A stretch of DNA of 64,000 bases from Comamonadaceae bacterium (GTDB taxonomy: Bacteria > Pseudomonadota > Gammaproteobacteria > Burkholderiales > Burkholderiaceae_C), in NCBI GenBank assembly GCA_947453965.1, contig CANGIQ010000014.1, positions 1 to 64,000 on the forward strand, in the 5' to 3' direction. This document shows positions 46,648 through 55,614 of this stretch, piece after piece; positions within the stretch are counted from its first letter, which is position 1, and every line of letters starts with the position of its first letter. The position numbers and the translations under genes were made by a program. The notes beneath the pieces are model-generated. The model saw only the letters and a program-made list of their open reading frames with translations. It ran no database searches and was not told where the DNA came from.

Positions 46648-47213
46648 ACCCAGCGGCGCACGCGCCAGCCCAGCAACACAGCCAACACACCGGCGTACAG
46701 CCAGACTTCGGCAAAGTTACTTTTGGCTGCACGCATCCAAAAGAAATGCAGCACGGCCAGCACGGCCACAAGGTAGACCGCTTTGTGCAACAGATGCCAA
46801 CGCCGGGCCCCCAAGGCGCGGATGGCGCGGTTAAACGATGTGGCGGCCATCGGTGTGAGCAGCACAAACGCGGTGAAGCCCACCAGGATGAAAGGCCGCT
46901 TGGCAATGTCATGGGCCATATCACTCACCTCAAAGCCCATGTCCAACCAGCTGTAGGCGAGCACATGCCACACGGCATAGAAGTAGGTGAACAAGCCCAG
47001 CATGCGTCGAAATTTGGCCAACACAGGCCACGCAAATTGGACACGCAAAGGCGTGATCGCCAAGGTGAGGCAAAGCAAACGCAGCGTCCAGTCACCTGTT
47101 GAGCGGATCACATACTCAGCTGGGTTCGCCCCGAGTGCGTCATGGAAGGCGCCCCAGGTAAGCCATCCAAAGGGCAGCAAACACAGCCCTGCGAGTGCGA
47201 AGCGAGCCATCAT
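46617..47213 (-). CDS. msrQ: Haem-binding membrane subunit MsrQ
   Basis: MsrQ passes electrons from the respiratory chain to MsrP for repair of oxidised methionines in periplasmic proteins. The 198-residue membrane protein has about six helices and the ferric-reductase-like segments RRMLGLFTYFYAVWHVLAYSWLD and RRWHLLHKAVYLVAVLAVLHFFW (each seen in parts), with the haem-ligand histidines. It lies 13 nt after msrP. Confidence 0.94.
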   Translation of the reverse strand: MMARFALAGLCLLPFGWLTWGAFHDALGANPAEYVIRSTGDWTLRLLCLTLAITPLRVQFAWPVLAKFRRMLGLFTYFYAVWHVLAYSWLDMGFEVSDMAHDIAKRPFILVGFTAFVLLTPMAATSFNRAIRALGARRWHLLHKAVYLVAVLAVLHFFWMRAAKSNFAEVWLYAGVLAVLLGWRVRRWVQRTRASQAI

Positions 47214-47226
47214 GAACGGGGGCGCT

Positions 47227-48240
47227 TCAGAAGAACTTTTTCAAATCCATGCCGGCGTACAGGCCGCCGACTTGTGCTTCGTAACCATTGAACATCAAGG
47301 TCTTGCGTTTCTTGGCGAACAAGCCGTCTTCGCCAATGCGTCGCTCGGTGGCTTGGCTCCAGCGTGGGTGGTCCACCAGGGGGTTCACGTTCGAATAAAA
47401 ACCGTACTCTTGCGGTGCGGCACGACCCCAGGAATTGACGGGTTCTTTTTCCAGAAAACGGATCTTCACCAAGCTCTTGGCACTCTTGAAACCGTATTTC
47501 CAAGGCACCACCAAGCGCACCGGCGCGCCATTTTGATTCGGCAGCACTTCGCCGTACATGCCAAACGACAGCAAGGTGAGCGGGTGCATGGCTTCGTCGA
47601 GGCGCAGGCCTTCGATGTAGGGCCAATCCATCACACGCGAACGCACGCCAGGCATGGTTTTGGCATCCGCCAAGGTGGTGAACTCGATGTATTTGGCGCT
47701 GCCCAAGGGCTCCACCCGCTTGATCAACTCCGACAAAGAATAGCCCACCCACGGAATCACCATGGACCAACCCTCGACGCAACGCATGCGGTAAATGCGC
47801 TCTTCCATGGGGCTGAGTTTGAGCAAGTCCTCCAAGTTCAGGCGGCCTGGTTTTTTCACCAAGCCTTCGATCTCCACTGTCCAAGGTTGGGTGGGCAAGG
47901 TATACGCGTACTTGGCCGGGTCGGCTTTGTCGGTGCCAAATTCGTAATAGTTGTTGTAGCTGCTGGCATCCGCGTAAGGCGTGATTTTTTCCATGGTGTT
48001 GGCCCCGCTGATGCGGCTAGGCCCACCCACCAAAGACGCCAACTTGCCCTGGCGTGCTGCCGGCGTTTGCGCCCAGGCATCGCGCACCGCCCATGCGGCC
48101 AACGAGGCTCCTGCCGCACCTGCAGCGAGCTGCTTGAGCCAGTCGCGGCGTTGCAAATAAGCCGCTGGCGAAGTGATCTCGCTGCTCAAGGCATGGGTAA
48201 AACCGGAATCGCTGGAAGCGGAATATGAATTGCGGCGCAT
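47227..48240 (-). CDS. msrP: Methionine sulfoxide reductase catalytic subunit MsrP
   Basis: MsrP is a molybdopterin enzyme that reduces methionine sulfoxide in periplasmic proteins. The 337-residue product has a Tat signal with twin arginines R31-R32 ([12 protein letters not shown]), a Moco-ligand cysteine C154 ([13 protein letters not shown]) and segments NPLVDHPRW and [23 protein letters not shown] lies 9 nt before the ATG at 48240. The longer frame upstream is not conserved. It heads an msrPQ operon and is a probable substrate of the Tat genes at 8538-10046. Confidence 0.96.
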   Translation of the reverse strand: MRRNSYSASSDSGFTHALSSEITSPAAYLQRRDWLKQLAAGAAGASLAAWAVRDAWAQTPAARQGKLASLVGGPSRISGANTMEKITPYADASSYNNYYEFGTDKADPAKYAYTLPTQPWTVEIEGLVKKPGRLNLEDLLKLSPMEERIYRMRCVEGWSMVIPWVGYSLSELIKRVEPLGSAKYIEFTTLADAKTMPGVRSRVMDWPYIEGLRLDEAMHPLTLLSFGMYGEVLPNQNGAPVRLVVPWKYGFKSAKSLVKIRFLEKEPVNSWGRAAPQEYGFYSNVNPLVDHPRWSQATERRIGEDGLFAKKRKTLMFNGYEAQVGGLYAGMDLKKFF

Positions 48241-48369
48241 GGTGGTCTCCTGCCAAACAGATGGCGCATTGTCGTGTGTTGACGTTTTGTTTGCTGCGTC
48301 AGGGGCAAAAACTGACGATGTGTACTGAAAGGCCAGGACGGAAGCAGCCTCATTGGAAAAACATGGAAC

Positions 48370-48400
48370 AAAAAAAAGCTGGCTCATGGCCAGCTTTTTT
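48370..48400 (-). terminator. Intrinsic terminator after cytochrome c4
   Basis: AGCTGGC and GCCAGCT form the stem core, extended by A- and T-runs on the two sides, so it can act in both directions. It begins 20 nt after the cytochrome c4 stop. Confidence 0.85.
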
Positions 48401-48419
48401 GAGGAGTACGTTGATCAGA

Positions 48420-49049
48420 TCAACGCAGACCTGCGATGTAGTCCGACACGGCTTTGATTTCGCGGTCGTTCAGCTTGGCAGCCACTTGGGTCATTTGCAC
48501 GCTGTTTTTACGCACGCCATCGCGGAAGGCGGTCAACTGAGCCGAGGTGTAGTCCGCATGCTGAGCCGCCAAACGGGGGTACTGTGCAGGAATGCCAGCG
48601 CCATTAGGGGCATGGCAGCCTGCGCATGCGGGGATTTGACGATCGGCAATGCCACCGCGGAAGATGCGTTCGCCCAAAACCACCAAGTCTTTGTCTTTGG
48701 CGAAGCCATTTTTGGCTTGCTTAGAACCCACATAAGCCGCGATATTTTTCATATCGGCTTCGCTCAAGGCAGCGGCCATGCCGCTCATGATGCCGTTGGC
48801 ACGCTTGCCGGACTTGAATTCGCTCAATTGCTTGACGATGTAGTCAGGGTGCTGCTGGGCCAATTTGGGGTTGGCGGGCAAGGACGAGTTACCGTCAGCG
48901 CCGTGGCAAGCCGCACAGACAGCGGCATAGCTGGCTTCGCCTTTGGCCGCATCGGGCTTGGCTACTTTGGCAGCTGGCTCATTGGCTTGAGCGGAAAAAA
49001 CAGGGGCCACCAAGGCGGCAGCGATCAGCAAAGAGGCGAACAGTTTCAT
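48420..49049 (-). CDS. Dihaem cytochrome c4
   Basis: Cytochrome c4 is a periplasmic dihaem electron carrier to terminal oxidases. The 209-residue product has a signal peptide (about 1-22, ending SAQA) and two haem motifs, CAACH at 45-49 and CAGCH at 143-147, in two similar halves; methionine ligands are plausible in GIMSGMA and SVQMTQVA. The ATG at 49049 begins MKLFASLLIAA, a normal signal start. It could take electrons from the bc1 complex encoded at 2180-4979. Confidence 0.93.
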   Translation of the reverse strand: MKLFASLLIAAALVAPVFSAQANEPAAKVAKPDAAKGEASYAAVCAACHGADGNSSLPANPKLAQQHPDYIVKQLSEFKSGKRANGIMSGMAAALSEADMKNIAAYVGSKQAKNGFAKDKDLVVLGERIFRGGIADRQIPACAGCHAPNGAGIPAQYPRLAAQHADYTSAQLTAFRDGVRKNSVQMTQVAAKLNDREIKAVSDYIAGLR

Positions 49050-49112
49050 ATGTGTGCTTTGGTTAATTACGCGCAAAGACGTCGAAAAACTCAGCAGATT
49101 CTACAATGCCGT

Positions 49113-49859
49113 ATGAATCAGTCTGACCCACACGCTCACCCCACCCCGATCGACATGCCGGAGGTGCTCGCGAACTCGGCGCCAGACCCCGAAAAAGCAG
49201 GACTTTCCAAAGAGGCCTTCGCCCTGCTCAGCCCCGCTGACCGGGCCAAATACGCCATGGGCTGGCTGCACACAGCCCGTTTTTTGACCACGGCCGCCCA
49301 GTTGCACCACTTGCCTGCCTACGATTTGCCCGAAATCGCCTTTGTGGGCCGCTCCAACGCGGGTAAATCGACCTGCATCAATGTGTTGACGCAGCAAAAA
49401 CGCCTGGCCTATGCCTCCAAAACCCCAGGCCGCACACAGCACATCAACTTGTTTGCACTGGGCCGCCAAGGCCAGACCGATGCGGTGCTGGCCGACTTGC
49501 CCGGCTACGGCTATGCCGCCGTGCCCAAACAAGACAAGATCCGTTGGCAACAGGTGATGGCCAACTACCTGCTGACCCGCGACAACCTGCGCGCCGTGGT
49601 GCTGATGTGCGACCCCCGCCATGGTTTGACCGAGCTCGATGACATCTTGCTGGAGGTGCTGCGCCCCCGGGTGGAAGAAGGATTGAAGTTTTTGGTCCTG
49701 CTGACCAAAGCCGACAAGCTCAACCGAACCGAAGGCGCCAAAGCCTTATCCATCGCCAAGCTGCAAGCCGGCGGCGGTGAAGTCAAACTGTTCTCAGCCC
49801 TCAAGAAACAAGGCGTGGACGAGGTGGCCAGCCTGCTTTATGAATGGATGCACACGTGA
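49113..49859 (+). CDS. engB: Ribosome-biogenesis GTPase EngB (YsxC)
   Basis: EngB is a GTPase needed for large-subunit assembly and cell division. The 248-residue product has G1 GRSNAGKST (79-87), G3 DLPGYGYA, and G4 TKADKLNR. An N-terminal extension of about 40 residues precedes the domain compared with E. coli. The TACAAT box at 49102-49107 ends 5 nt before the ATG. It is divergent from cytochrome c4. Confidence 0.95.
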   Translation: MNQSDPHAHPTPIDMPEVLANSAPDPEKAGLSKEAFALLSPADRAKYAMGWLHTARFLTTAAQLHHLPAYDLPEIAFVGRSNAGKSTCINVLTQQKRLAYASKTPGRTQHINLFALGRQGQTDAVLADLPGYGYAAVPKQDKIRWQQVMANYLLTRDNLRAVVLMCDPRHGLTELDDILLEVLRPRVEEGLKFLVLLTKADKLNRTEGAKALSIAKLQAGGGEVKLFSALKKQGVDEVASLLYEWMHT

Positions 49860-50830
49860 TACAGACCCTCACACACGCCCTACCCCACGGCATCAGCTTG
49901 AGTTGCCGGGTCAGTGGCGAGGTGGGGCGCCCCGTGCTGATGTTTTTGCATGGTTTTCCAGAGGCGGCCTTTGTGTGGGACGACCTGCTGCGTCACTTTG
50001 CGCAACCCGAGCACGGCGGCTACCGCTGCATCGCCCCCAATTTGCGGGGCTATGAGCACTCCAGCGCCCCCAGCGATGCCAAGGAATACCGGGCCAAATA
50101 CCTGGTGCAAGACCTGGCTGCATTGATCAAGGCGGAAAGCCCCAACGCACCCTTGGCCGCCTTGGTGGCCCACGACTGGGGTGGTGCTGTGGCCTGGAAT
50201 GTGGCCAACCAACATCCCGAGTTGTTGCGTCGGCTGGCCATCATCAACTCGCCCCACCCCGGTACCTTCTTGCGCGAGCTGCAAAACAACCCTGCCCAGC
50301 AAGCCGCCAGCGCGTACATGAATTTTCTGATTCGCCCCGATGCAGAAAACTTGCTGGCCGAAGACGACTACCGCCGCTTGTGGGAGTTCTTCACCAATAT
50401 GGGCGCCATCGACGGCCCGCATCCTTGGTTGACCGAAGACGTCAAAGCGCAATACCGTGCCGTGTGGGGTCAGGGCCTGACTGGCCCTTTGAACTACTAC
50501 CGTGCCTCGCCCATGCGCCCCGCACGGGCGGGCGACCCGGCCGCAGCGGCCCTGCATTTGCCACACAGCATGCTCACCATCGATGTGCCCACCTGCGTGA
50601 TCTGGGCCATGCAAGACATCGCGTTGCCAGCCGGTTTGATCGATGGTTTAGACGCCTTTGTGCCCAAGCTCACGCTGCACCGCGTGGCCGACGGCACCCA
50701 CTGGTTGGTGCATGAGCAACCTCAGTTGGTGGCCGGGTTGTTGGAAGATTTTTTACGTGAAGACAAAGCGGCGCGATCGGCCAAAGACCGCACCCAGGCC
50801 ATCAGTGCGCGCACGCACGACGGTAAGTGA
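49844..50830 (+). CDS. Alpha/beta hydrolase, epoxide hydrolase-like
   Basis: The product of up to 328 residues is an alpha/beta hydrolase with the oxyanion segment HGFPEAAFVWDD, nucleophile aspartate D111 (AHDWGGAVAW), and a C-terminal catalytic histidine in GTHWLVHEQP. An aspartate nucleophile points to epoxide hydrolases or haloalkane dehalogenases, rather than to esterases. The start is either ATG 49844 or GTG 49856; the GTG would overlap the engB stop as GTGA. Substrate unknown. Confidence 0.85.
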   Translation: MDAHVIQTLTHALPHGISLSCRVSGEVGRPVLMFLHGFPEAAFVWDDLLRHFAQPEHGGYRCIAPNLRGYEHSSAPSDAKEYRAKYLVQDLAALIKAESPNAPLAALVAHDWGGAVAWNVANQHPELLRRLAIINSPHPGTFLRELQNNPAQQAASAYMNFLIRPDAENLLAEDDYRRLWEFFTNMGAIDGPHPWLTEDVKAQYRAVWGQGLTGPLNYYRASPMRPARAGDPAAAALHLPHSMLTIDVPTCVIWAMQDIALPAGLIDGLDAFVPKLTLHRVADGTHWLVHEQPQLVAGLLEDFLREDKAARSAKDRTQAISARTHDGK

Positions 50831-50863
50831 GCCGCCTCACACAGTTATCTGACACAGGCGCCC

Positions 50864-51730
50864 TCAATAGAGGTCAGGCGCACCGGGTGGACGGGTTTTG
50901 AAACGCTTGTGAACCCAAAAATATTGCGTGGGCATGGTGTTGATCAACGCCTCTAAGCGCTGATTCATCAAGGCCGTGTCGGCCACCACATCGTGGGTGG
51001 GAAAGTCCGTCCACACGGGGTGGACCACCACCTCGTAGCCCCTGGGTGTCATGCGGGTGGTCACAGGCATCACGCGGGCACGGCCCAACTTGGCAAAGCG
51101 CGAGAGCGATGGCACAGTGGCAGCGGGCTCGCCATAAAACGGCACAAAGATCGACTCGTTGGCGCCGAAATTCATGTCCGGCAGCAGGTACAGCACCTCG
51201 TTGTCACGCAAGGCGCTGACGATGGGTTTGACCCCATCTTCGCGACTGAACAAACGCACCTGGCCAAAACGCACACGGCCTTGTGCCACCCACGCATCGA
51301 CGGTTGCGTTGGACTGCGGCGTGAAGATGGTGGTGAAACGCAATGGCAACTGCAAAGTCAGCGCAGTCCAGCCCACATCCAAGCCCACAAAATGCGGCGC
51401 AAACAAGACTGTAGGTTGAGCAGCCAACAAACTGGACACCTCTCCCGTCAATTGCACACGCGCCTGAATGCACGCCGCACTGCGGTGCCACAACCAACTG
51501 CGGTCCAGCCAAGCCTGCGCAAAGCGCACAAAAGATTCACGCGCCATGGCCTCACGTTCAAGGTCTGTGCGTTCGGGAAAGCACACCCGCAAATTGGTCA
51601 GCAGCACATGGCGACGCGAACCCACCACGCGGTACAAGATCCAGCCCAAGCCTGCACCCAGCGCGCGCAACCAGCGCAAAGGCAGGTACCCCAACAAACG
51701 CAACACCACGAGCCCCAAAGCGCTGAACAT
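50864..51730 (-). CDS. Lysophospholipid/lipid A acyltransferase (LpxL family), HX4D form
   Basis: The 288-residue product belongs to the LpxL/LpxM (HtrB) family, which adds secondary acyl chains to lipid A. It has an N-terminal membrane segment and the acyltransferase motif H113-FVGL-D118, followed by LYLLPDMNFG and a basic C-terminus. It is the second of two paralogues in tandem. Chain specificity cannot be read. Confidence 0.88.
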   Translation of the reverse strand: MFSALGLVVLRLLGYLPLRWLRALGAGLGWILYRVVGSRRHVLLTNLRVCFPERTDLEREAMARESFVRFAQAWLDRSWLWHRSAACIQARVQLTGEVSSLLAAQPTVLFAPHFVGLDVGWTALTLQLPLRFTTIFTPQSNATVDAWVAQGRVRFGQVRLFSREDGVKPIVSALRDNEVLYLLPDMNFGANESIFVPFYGEPAATVPSLSRFAKLGRARVMPVTTRMTPRGYEVVVHPVWTDFPTHDVVADTALMNQRLEALINTMPTQYFWVHKRFKTRPPGAPDLY

Positions 51731-51733
51731 GGC

Positions 51734-52600
51734 TCAGGCCTCCGAACGTGGTTGCTTGTCGCGGGCGTAGCCCCACAGGTACTGGCCCGGGGCATGCCGC
51801 ACCATGGCTTCGACCGCACGGTTCACGGCCGCGGCCGCTTGCTCGGGCGTGGCTGTGCTGTCTTGCAACTCAGGCGCCTCCCAAGGGCGCATGTGCATGC
51901 AAAAGCCTTGTCCGGGGGGCAAACGCTCGCACCAGGTGAGGAGAACACGGGCTCCGGTTTGCTGGGCCAGCTTGGCCAGCAAGGTCATGGTGTAGACATC
52001 ACGGCCAAAAAAAGGCGCCCAGACGCCTTGCCCCAGCGGTGGCACCTGGTCGGGCAAGATGGCGGTGTAGCCGCCACCTCGCAAGGTGCGAATCAGCGTG
52101 CGCACGCCTGCCAACGAGGTAGGGGCAGACTCTAAGTAAGGGCGGGTCCGTGCATTGGCCACCAGTGGCTCCAACCAAGCTTTGCGAGCCGGGCGAAACA
52201 GGGCAACCATGGGCCCGTAGGTGGGACCGAATTTTTCAGCAATCGCTTGCGCGCCAATTTCCCAACAGCCCAAATGCGGCGACAGAATGATGGCGCCCCG
52301 GCCGGCTTGCATGGCCGCTTCAAAATGTTCGGCGCCTTCCCACCGGATCAAGCCCTCTAAGGACGCGCCATGGGGACGCATCCACACCCAGGGCAGCTCA
52401 GCCACCATGGCCCCAATAGCGCCCACCGCAGGACGCGCATCCCGCCAAGCTACACCTGCCGCACGCACATTCGCTTGGAAAGTGCGGCGGTAACTGGGTG
52501 ACAGCGCCCACACCAACCAGCCCAACACCCGCCCCAAGCGCTGCATCACAGGCAGCGGCACGCGCGCGAGCAAATGAAAGAGTCGGGTCACGGCAGACAT
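51734..52600 (-). CDS. lpxL: Lipid A lauroyl acyltransferase-like protein, HX4E form
   Basis: The 288-residue product is a second LpxL-family acyltransferase with the motif H109-LGCW-E114 and the segment ILPDQVPPLGQGVWAPFFG. It shares low obvious identity with the downstream paralogue. The two genes are 3 nt apart and divergent from metK, an order I recall from Burkholderiales. Which one makes the first and which the second acyl transfer is not evident. Confidence 0.87.
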   Translation of the reverse strand: MSAVTRLFHLLARVPLPVMQRLGRVLGWLVWALSPSYRRTFQANVRAAGVAWRDARPAVGAIGAMVAELPWVWMRPHGASLEGLIRWEGAEHFEAAMQAGRGAIILSPHLGCWEIGAQAIAEKFGPTYGPMVALFRPARKAWLEPLVANARTRPYLESAPTSLAGVRTLIRTLRGGGYTAILPDQVPPLGQGVWAPFFGRDVYTMTLLAKLAQQTGARVLLTWCERLPPGQGFCMHMRPWEAPELQDSTATPEQAAAAVNRAVEAMVRHAPGQYLWGYARDKQPRSEA

Positions 52601-52606
52601 GGACGG

Positions 52607-52636
52607 TTGTCAATACACAAAGAGTTGAACTAGAAT
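52607..52636 (+). promoter_or_regulatory. Probable sigma-70 promoter of metK
   Basis: TTGTCA (52607-52612) and TAGAAT (52631-52636) are separated by 18 nt. The predicted start near 52643 leaves a leader of about 155 nt. Confidence 0.6.
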
Positions 52637-52642
52637 ACAGAT

Positions 52643-52797
52643 TGTCGCCGAGTTAAAGAACTACTTGCAGGGCGACAACACACCACGGTGTGACGGCGAG
52701 GGGCCAGCCCCGAGCTTCTGCTAAAGCGTTCGCTGGGCTCCAAGTTTTCAGGGTCGGCAACGCCGAACAACCTGTTGAAAACTTAGGAGCTTTTTTC
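52643..52797 (+). promoter_or_regulatory. Structured metK leader, candidate attenuator or riboswitch
   Basis: The leader can form GTCGCC/GGCGAC (52644-52676), a CACAC/GTGTG hairpin, a GGGG/CCCC hairpin (52700-52711), and a long terminal stem-loop. In the last, GCTCC (52737-52741) pairs with GGAGC (52786-52790) and AAGTTTTCA (52742-52750) with TGAAAACTT (52776-52784), followed by six T residues. The AGGAG Shine-Dalgarno is in the 3' arm. GAGC (52712-52715) could instead pair with GCTC (52737-52740) around an AGCG/CGCT hairpin, opening the terminal stem. No known SAM riboswitch consensus is recognised. Confidence 0.65.
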
Positions 52798-53982
52798 ATG
52801 TCTCACGACTTTCTCTTCACCTCTGAATCCGTCTCAGAAGGCCATCCCGACAAAGTGGCTGACCAAATCTCGGACGCGATTTTGGACGCCATCTTCGAAC
52901 AAGACCCCCGCAGCCGCGTGGCTGCCGAAACCCTGACCAACACCGGCTTGGTCGTGCTGGCGGGTGAAATCACCACCAACGCGCACGTCGACTACATCCA
53001 AGTCGCCCGCGACACCATCAAGCGCATCGGCTACGACAACACCGACTACGGCATCGACTACAAAGGTTGCGCCGTGATGGTCTGCTATGACAAGCAATCC
53101 AACGATATTGCCCAAGGTGTGGACCACGCCTCTGACGACCACCTCAACATCGGCGCCGGTGACCAAGGCCTGATGTTTGGCTATGCATGCAGCGAAACGC
53201 CTGAGTTGATGCCTGCCCCCATCTATTACGCCCACCGTTTGGTCGAACGCCAAGCCCAGTTGCGCAAAGACGGCCGCCTGCCTTTCTTGCGTCCTGATGC
53301 CAAGAGCCAGGTAACCATGCGCTATGTGGACGGCAAGCCCCACAGCATCGACACCGTGGTGTTGTCGACCCAACACAGCCCTGACCAAAGCGAGTCGGCC
53401 ACCAAGATGAAGGCCAGCTTCAATGAAGCCATCATCGAAGAGATCATCAAACCCGTGTTGCCCAAAGAGTGGTTGCAAGACACCAAGTATTTGATCAACC
53501 CCACCGGTCGTTTCGTCATCGGCGGCCCACAAGGCGATTGCGGTTTGACCGGCCGCAAGATCATTGTGGACACCTACGGTGGCGCCTGCCCCCACGGTGG
53601 TGGCGCGTTCTCCGGCAAAGACCCCTCTAAAGTGGACCGCTCTGCCGCTTACGCCGCCCGCTATGTGGCGAAAAACATCGTGGCCGCTGGCTTGGCCAAG
53701 CAATGCCAAGTGCAAGTGGCTTACGCGATTGGCGTGGCGCGCCCCATGAACATCACGGTGAACACGGCGGGTACTGGCGTGATCTCTGACGACAAATTGT
53801 CAGCACTGGTGGCCGAGCACTTTGACTTGCGCCCCAAAGGCATCATTCAAATGCTCGACTTGCTGCGTCCCATCTACAGCAAGACGGCGGCTTATGGTCA
53901 CTTTGGTCGTGAAGAGCCTGAGTTCACTTGGGAGCGTACTGACAAGGCTGCTGCATTGAAGGCTGCGGCTGGCGTGAAGTAA
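52798..53982 (+). CDS. metK: S-adenosylmethionine synthetase MetK
   Basis: MetK makes SAM from methionine and ATP. The 394-residue product begins [18 protein letters not shown] and has the signature [12 protein letters not shown], the phosphate-binding [19 protein letters not shown] and VDTYGG. Length is standard. The ATG at 52798 is chosen for the family N-terminus and the AGGAG 8 nt upstream; the longer frame lies in the structured leader. A terminator follows at 54006. Confidence 0.98.
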   Translation: MSHDFLFTSESVSEGHPDKVADQISDAILDAIFEQDPRSRVAAETLTNTGLVVLAGEITTNAHVDYIQVARDTIKRIGYDNTDYGIDYKGCAVMVCYDKQSNDIAQGVDHASDDHLNIGAGDQGLMFGYACSETPELMPAPIYYAHRLVERQAQLRKDGRLPFLRPDAKSQVTMRYVDGKPHSIDTVVLSTQHSPDQSESATKMKASFNEAIIEEIIKPVLPKEWLQDTKYLINPTGRFVIGGPQGDCGLTGRKIIVDTYGGACPHGGGAFSGKDPSKVDRSAAYAARYVAKNIVAAGLAKQCQVQVAYAIGVARPMNITVNTAGTGVISDDKLSALVAEHFDLRPKGIIQMLDLLRPIYSKTAAYGHFGREEPEFTWERTDKAAALKAAAGVK

Positions 53983-54005
53983 ACGCTTCTTTGCTTGTTA
54001 AGCCT

Positions 54006-54043
54006 AAAGGGCCTCTTGTGTTTGCGAGAGGCCCTTTTTCTTT
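54006..54043 (+). terminator. Intrinsic terminator of metK
   Basis: AAAGGGCCTCT and AGAGGCCCTTT form an 11-bp stem with a 10-nt loop, and the T-run continues beyond the stem. It begins 23 nt after the metK stop. Confidence 0.88.
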
Positions 54044-54093
54044 GTCTTGTGAGATGCAAGTTGAGGTATTCGGTTTCGCAACGTTCGCCAATA

Positions 54094-54174
54094 GAAGCTT
54101 GGGTGGCGCACACCAATAAGGCGCCATTCATCGCGCAGCGATGTAAGCCGTTTGGGGTGCGCCACCCAAGCTTC
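54094..54174. repeat. Long hairpin (IR3) sharing a loop core with IR1
   Basis: An arm at 54094-54111 is perfectly complementary to 54157-54174; after one mismatch, four more pairs extend the stem to 54116 and 54152. The 35-nt loop core (GGCGCCATTCATCGCGCAGCGATGTAAGCCG, in parts) resembles the IR1 loop, whereas the arm (GAAGCTTGGGTGGCGCAC) does not match IR1. It lies 36 nt past the stop of the outer-membrane efflux gene. No T-run follows. Confidence 0.72.
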
Positions 54175-54210
54175 GTCCCAGCAGCAATAACGCACAACAG
54201 CAAGAGGGCC

Positions 54211-55614
54211 TCAGCCTTCCCCACCCCCCAAAGCCTTATACAACTGCGCCGTGGTGCCTAACAACTGACGCAGCACCTGCACACGCGCCTGCTGTGCGTT
54301 CAACACATCACGTTGGACATCCAGCAAATCGAACTGATTGGCCGCCCCTTGTGCATAACGCAGTTCCATCACACGCAAACGTTGTTGTTGGCCTTGCACC
54401 CCATCAGTTTGCGCGGCGAGTTGCTGTTGCAAGGTATCGCGGGCCACCAGCAAGTCGGCAACTTCACGAAAGGCCTGCTGCACAGTTTTTTCATACATGA
54501 CCACCGACTGGACTTTGCGCGCCTCGGCAATGTCCAAGTTACCCGTGGTGCGGCCCCAGTCAAACAGAGGCATTTGCAAAGTAGGAATGAAACTCCAGCT
54601 GCGCGAACCCGCATCAAACAAACCATTCAAACTCGTGCTGGCCGAACCGGTCGCGCCTGTCAATTGAAGCCGTGGCAAAAAGGCCGCACGCGCTACACCA
54701 ATGTTGGCGTTAGCGGCCATCAGACGCTGCTCGGCAGCACGCACATCGGGGCGACGCAACAGCACCTCGGAGGGCAAATTCGCCCCCCAGCTCAACGACA
54801 GGTTTTGTGCCTCCAGCGAACTTGGAGCAGGCAGCCCTTGAGGCAAACGCCCCCCCACCAACAGCTCCAAAGCGTTGCGGGCTTGCGCCAACGCACGGTC
54901 GGTGGTGAGCTGGTCGCTTTGCGCCGTGGCCAGTGCCGTTTGCGCCGTGGCCACATCGACCTCACTGGCCGCACCCAAGGCCTGCTTGCGCAGCGTCAAA
55001 TCCAGCAATTGTTGGCGTCCTTGTGCAGTTTGCTTGGCCCACTGGCTGCGCAATTCCAAGTCTTGCACCAGGTAGTACCCATTCACCACATCGCTGATCA
55101 GGCCCAAGCGCACCACGCGTTGGTCTTCGGCCGTGGCCTGGTAGTTGGATTGGGCCGCCTGGGTCAAGTCCGCCACGCGGCCCCAAAAATCAAGCTCAAA
55201 CGAGACCAAGTTCACATTGGCGTCGTAGCGGTTGATGCGTGTAGCCACCGGGTTGTTGATCACCCCTGCAGGTGTGAGCGAGGCCGTGCGCCCCACCGAA
55301 GCGGTGGCACTGGGCACGCGGTCTGCCGCCTGTACATCCCACACGGCGCGCGCTTCCTGCATACGGGCAACAGCGATTCGCACATCATGGTTGCGTTCTA
55401 AGGCGGTACGAATGAGCACGCGCAAATGCGCATCGGTATAGAGCGACTCCCAGGGAATGTCTTGCAGTTGCGCTGTGCTGAGCGCTTGCGTGCGCTCGCC
55501 CCAATGCGGCGCGAGATCGACCTCGGGTCGCTTGTATGCGGGCGCCAGGCTGCAGGCAGTCAAGCCGCACGTGATGGCCAGCGCCCAGGCGGTCCAACGG
55601 CAACGATCAGTCAT
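54211..55614 (-). CDS. RND efflux outer-membrane lipoprotein (OprM/NodT family)
   Basis: This 467-residue protein is the trimeric outer-membrane channel of the tripartite pump. It has a lipobox LTAC with C21 lipidated, the SLAPAYKRPEVDLAPHW start typical of OprM-like factors, and two repeated halves of long helices (VATAQTALATAQSDQLTTDR; LLDVQRDVLNAQQARVQ). It overlaps the RND gene by 8 nt and is the last gene of the operon. Confidence 0.93.
   Translation of the reverse strand: MTDRCRWTAWALAITCGLTACSLAPAYKRPEVDLAPHWGERTQALSTAQLQDIPWESLYTDAHLRVLIRTALERNHDVRIAVARMQEARAVWDVQAADRVPSATASVGRTASLTPAGVINNPVATRINRYDANVNLVSFELDFWGRVADLTQAAQSNYQATAEDQRVVRLGLISDVVNGYYLVQDLELRSQWAKQTAQGRQQLLDLTLRKQALGAASEVDVATAQTALATAQSDQLTTDRALAQARNALELLVGGRLPQGLPAPSSLEAQNLSLSWGANLPSEVLLRRPDVRAAEQRLMAANANIGVARAAFLPRLQLTGATGSASTSLNGLFDAGSRSWSFIPTLQMPLFDWGRTTGNLDIAEARKVQSVVMYEKTVQQAFREVADLLVARDTLQQQLAAQTDGVQGQQQRLRVMELRYAQGAANQFDLLDVQRDVLNAQQARVQVLRQLLGTTAQLYKALGGGEG

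Noticed and set aside
52643-52797. metK leader as a known SAM-I, SAM-II, SMK or SAH riboswitch
   Set aside because: None of the core consensus strings I know for these classes can be placed on the leader; this is from memory, not a model search.
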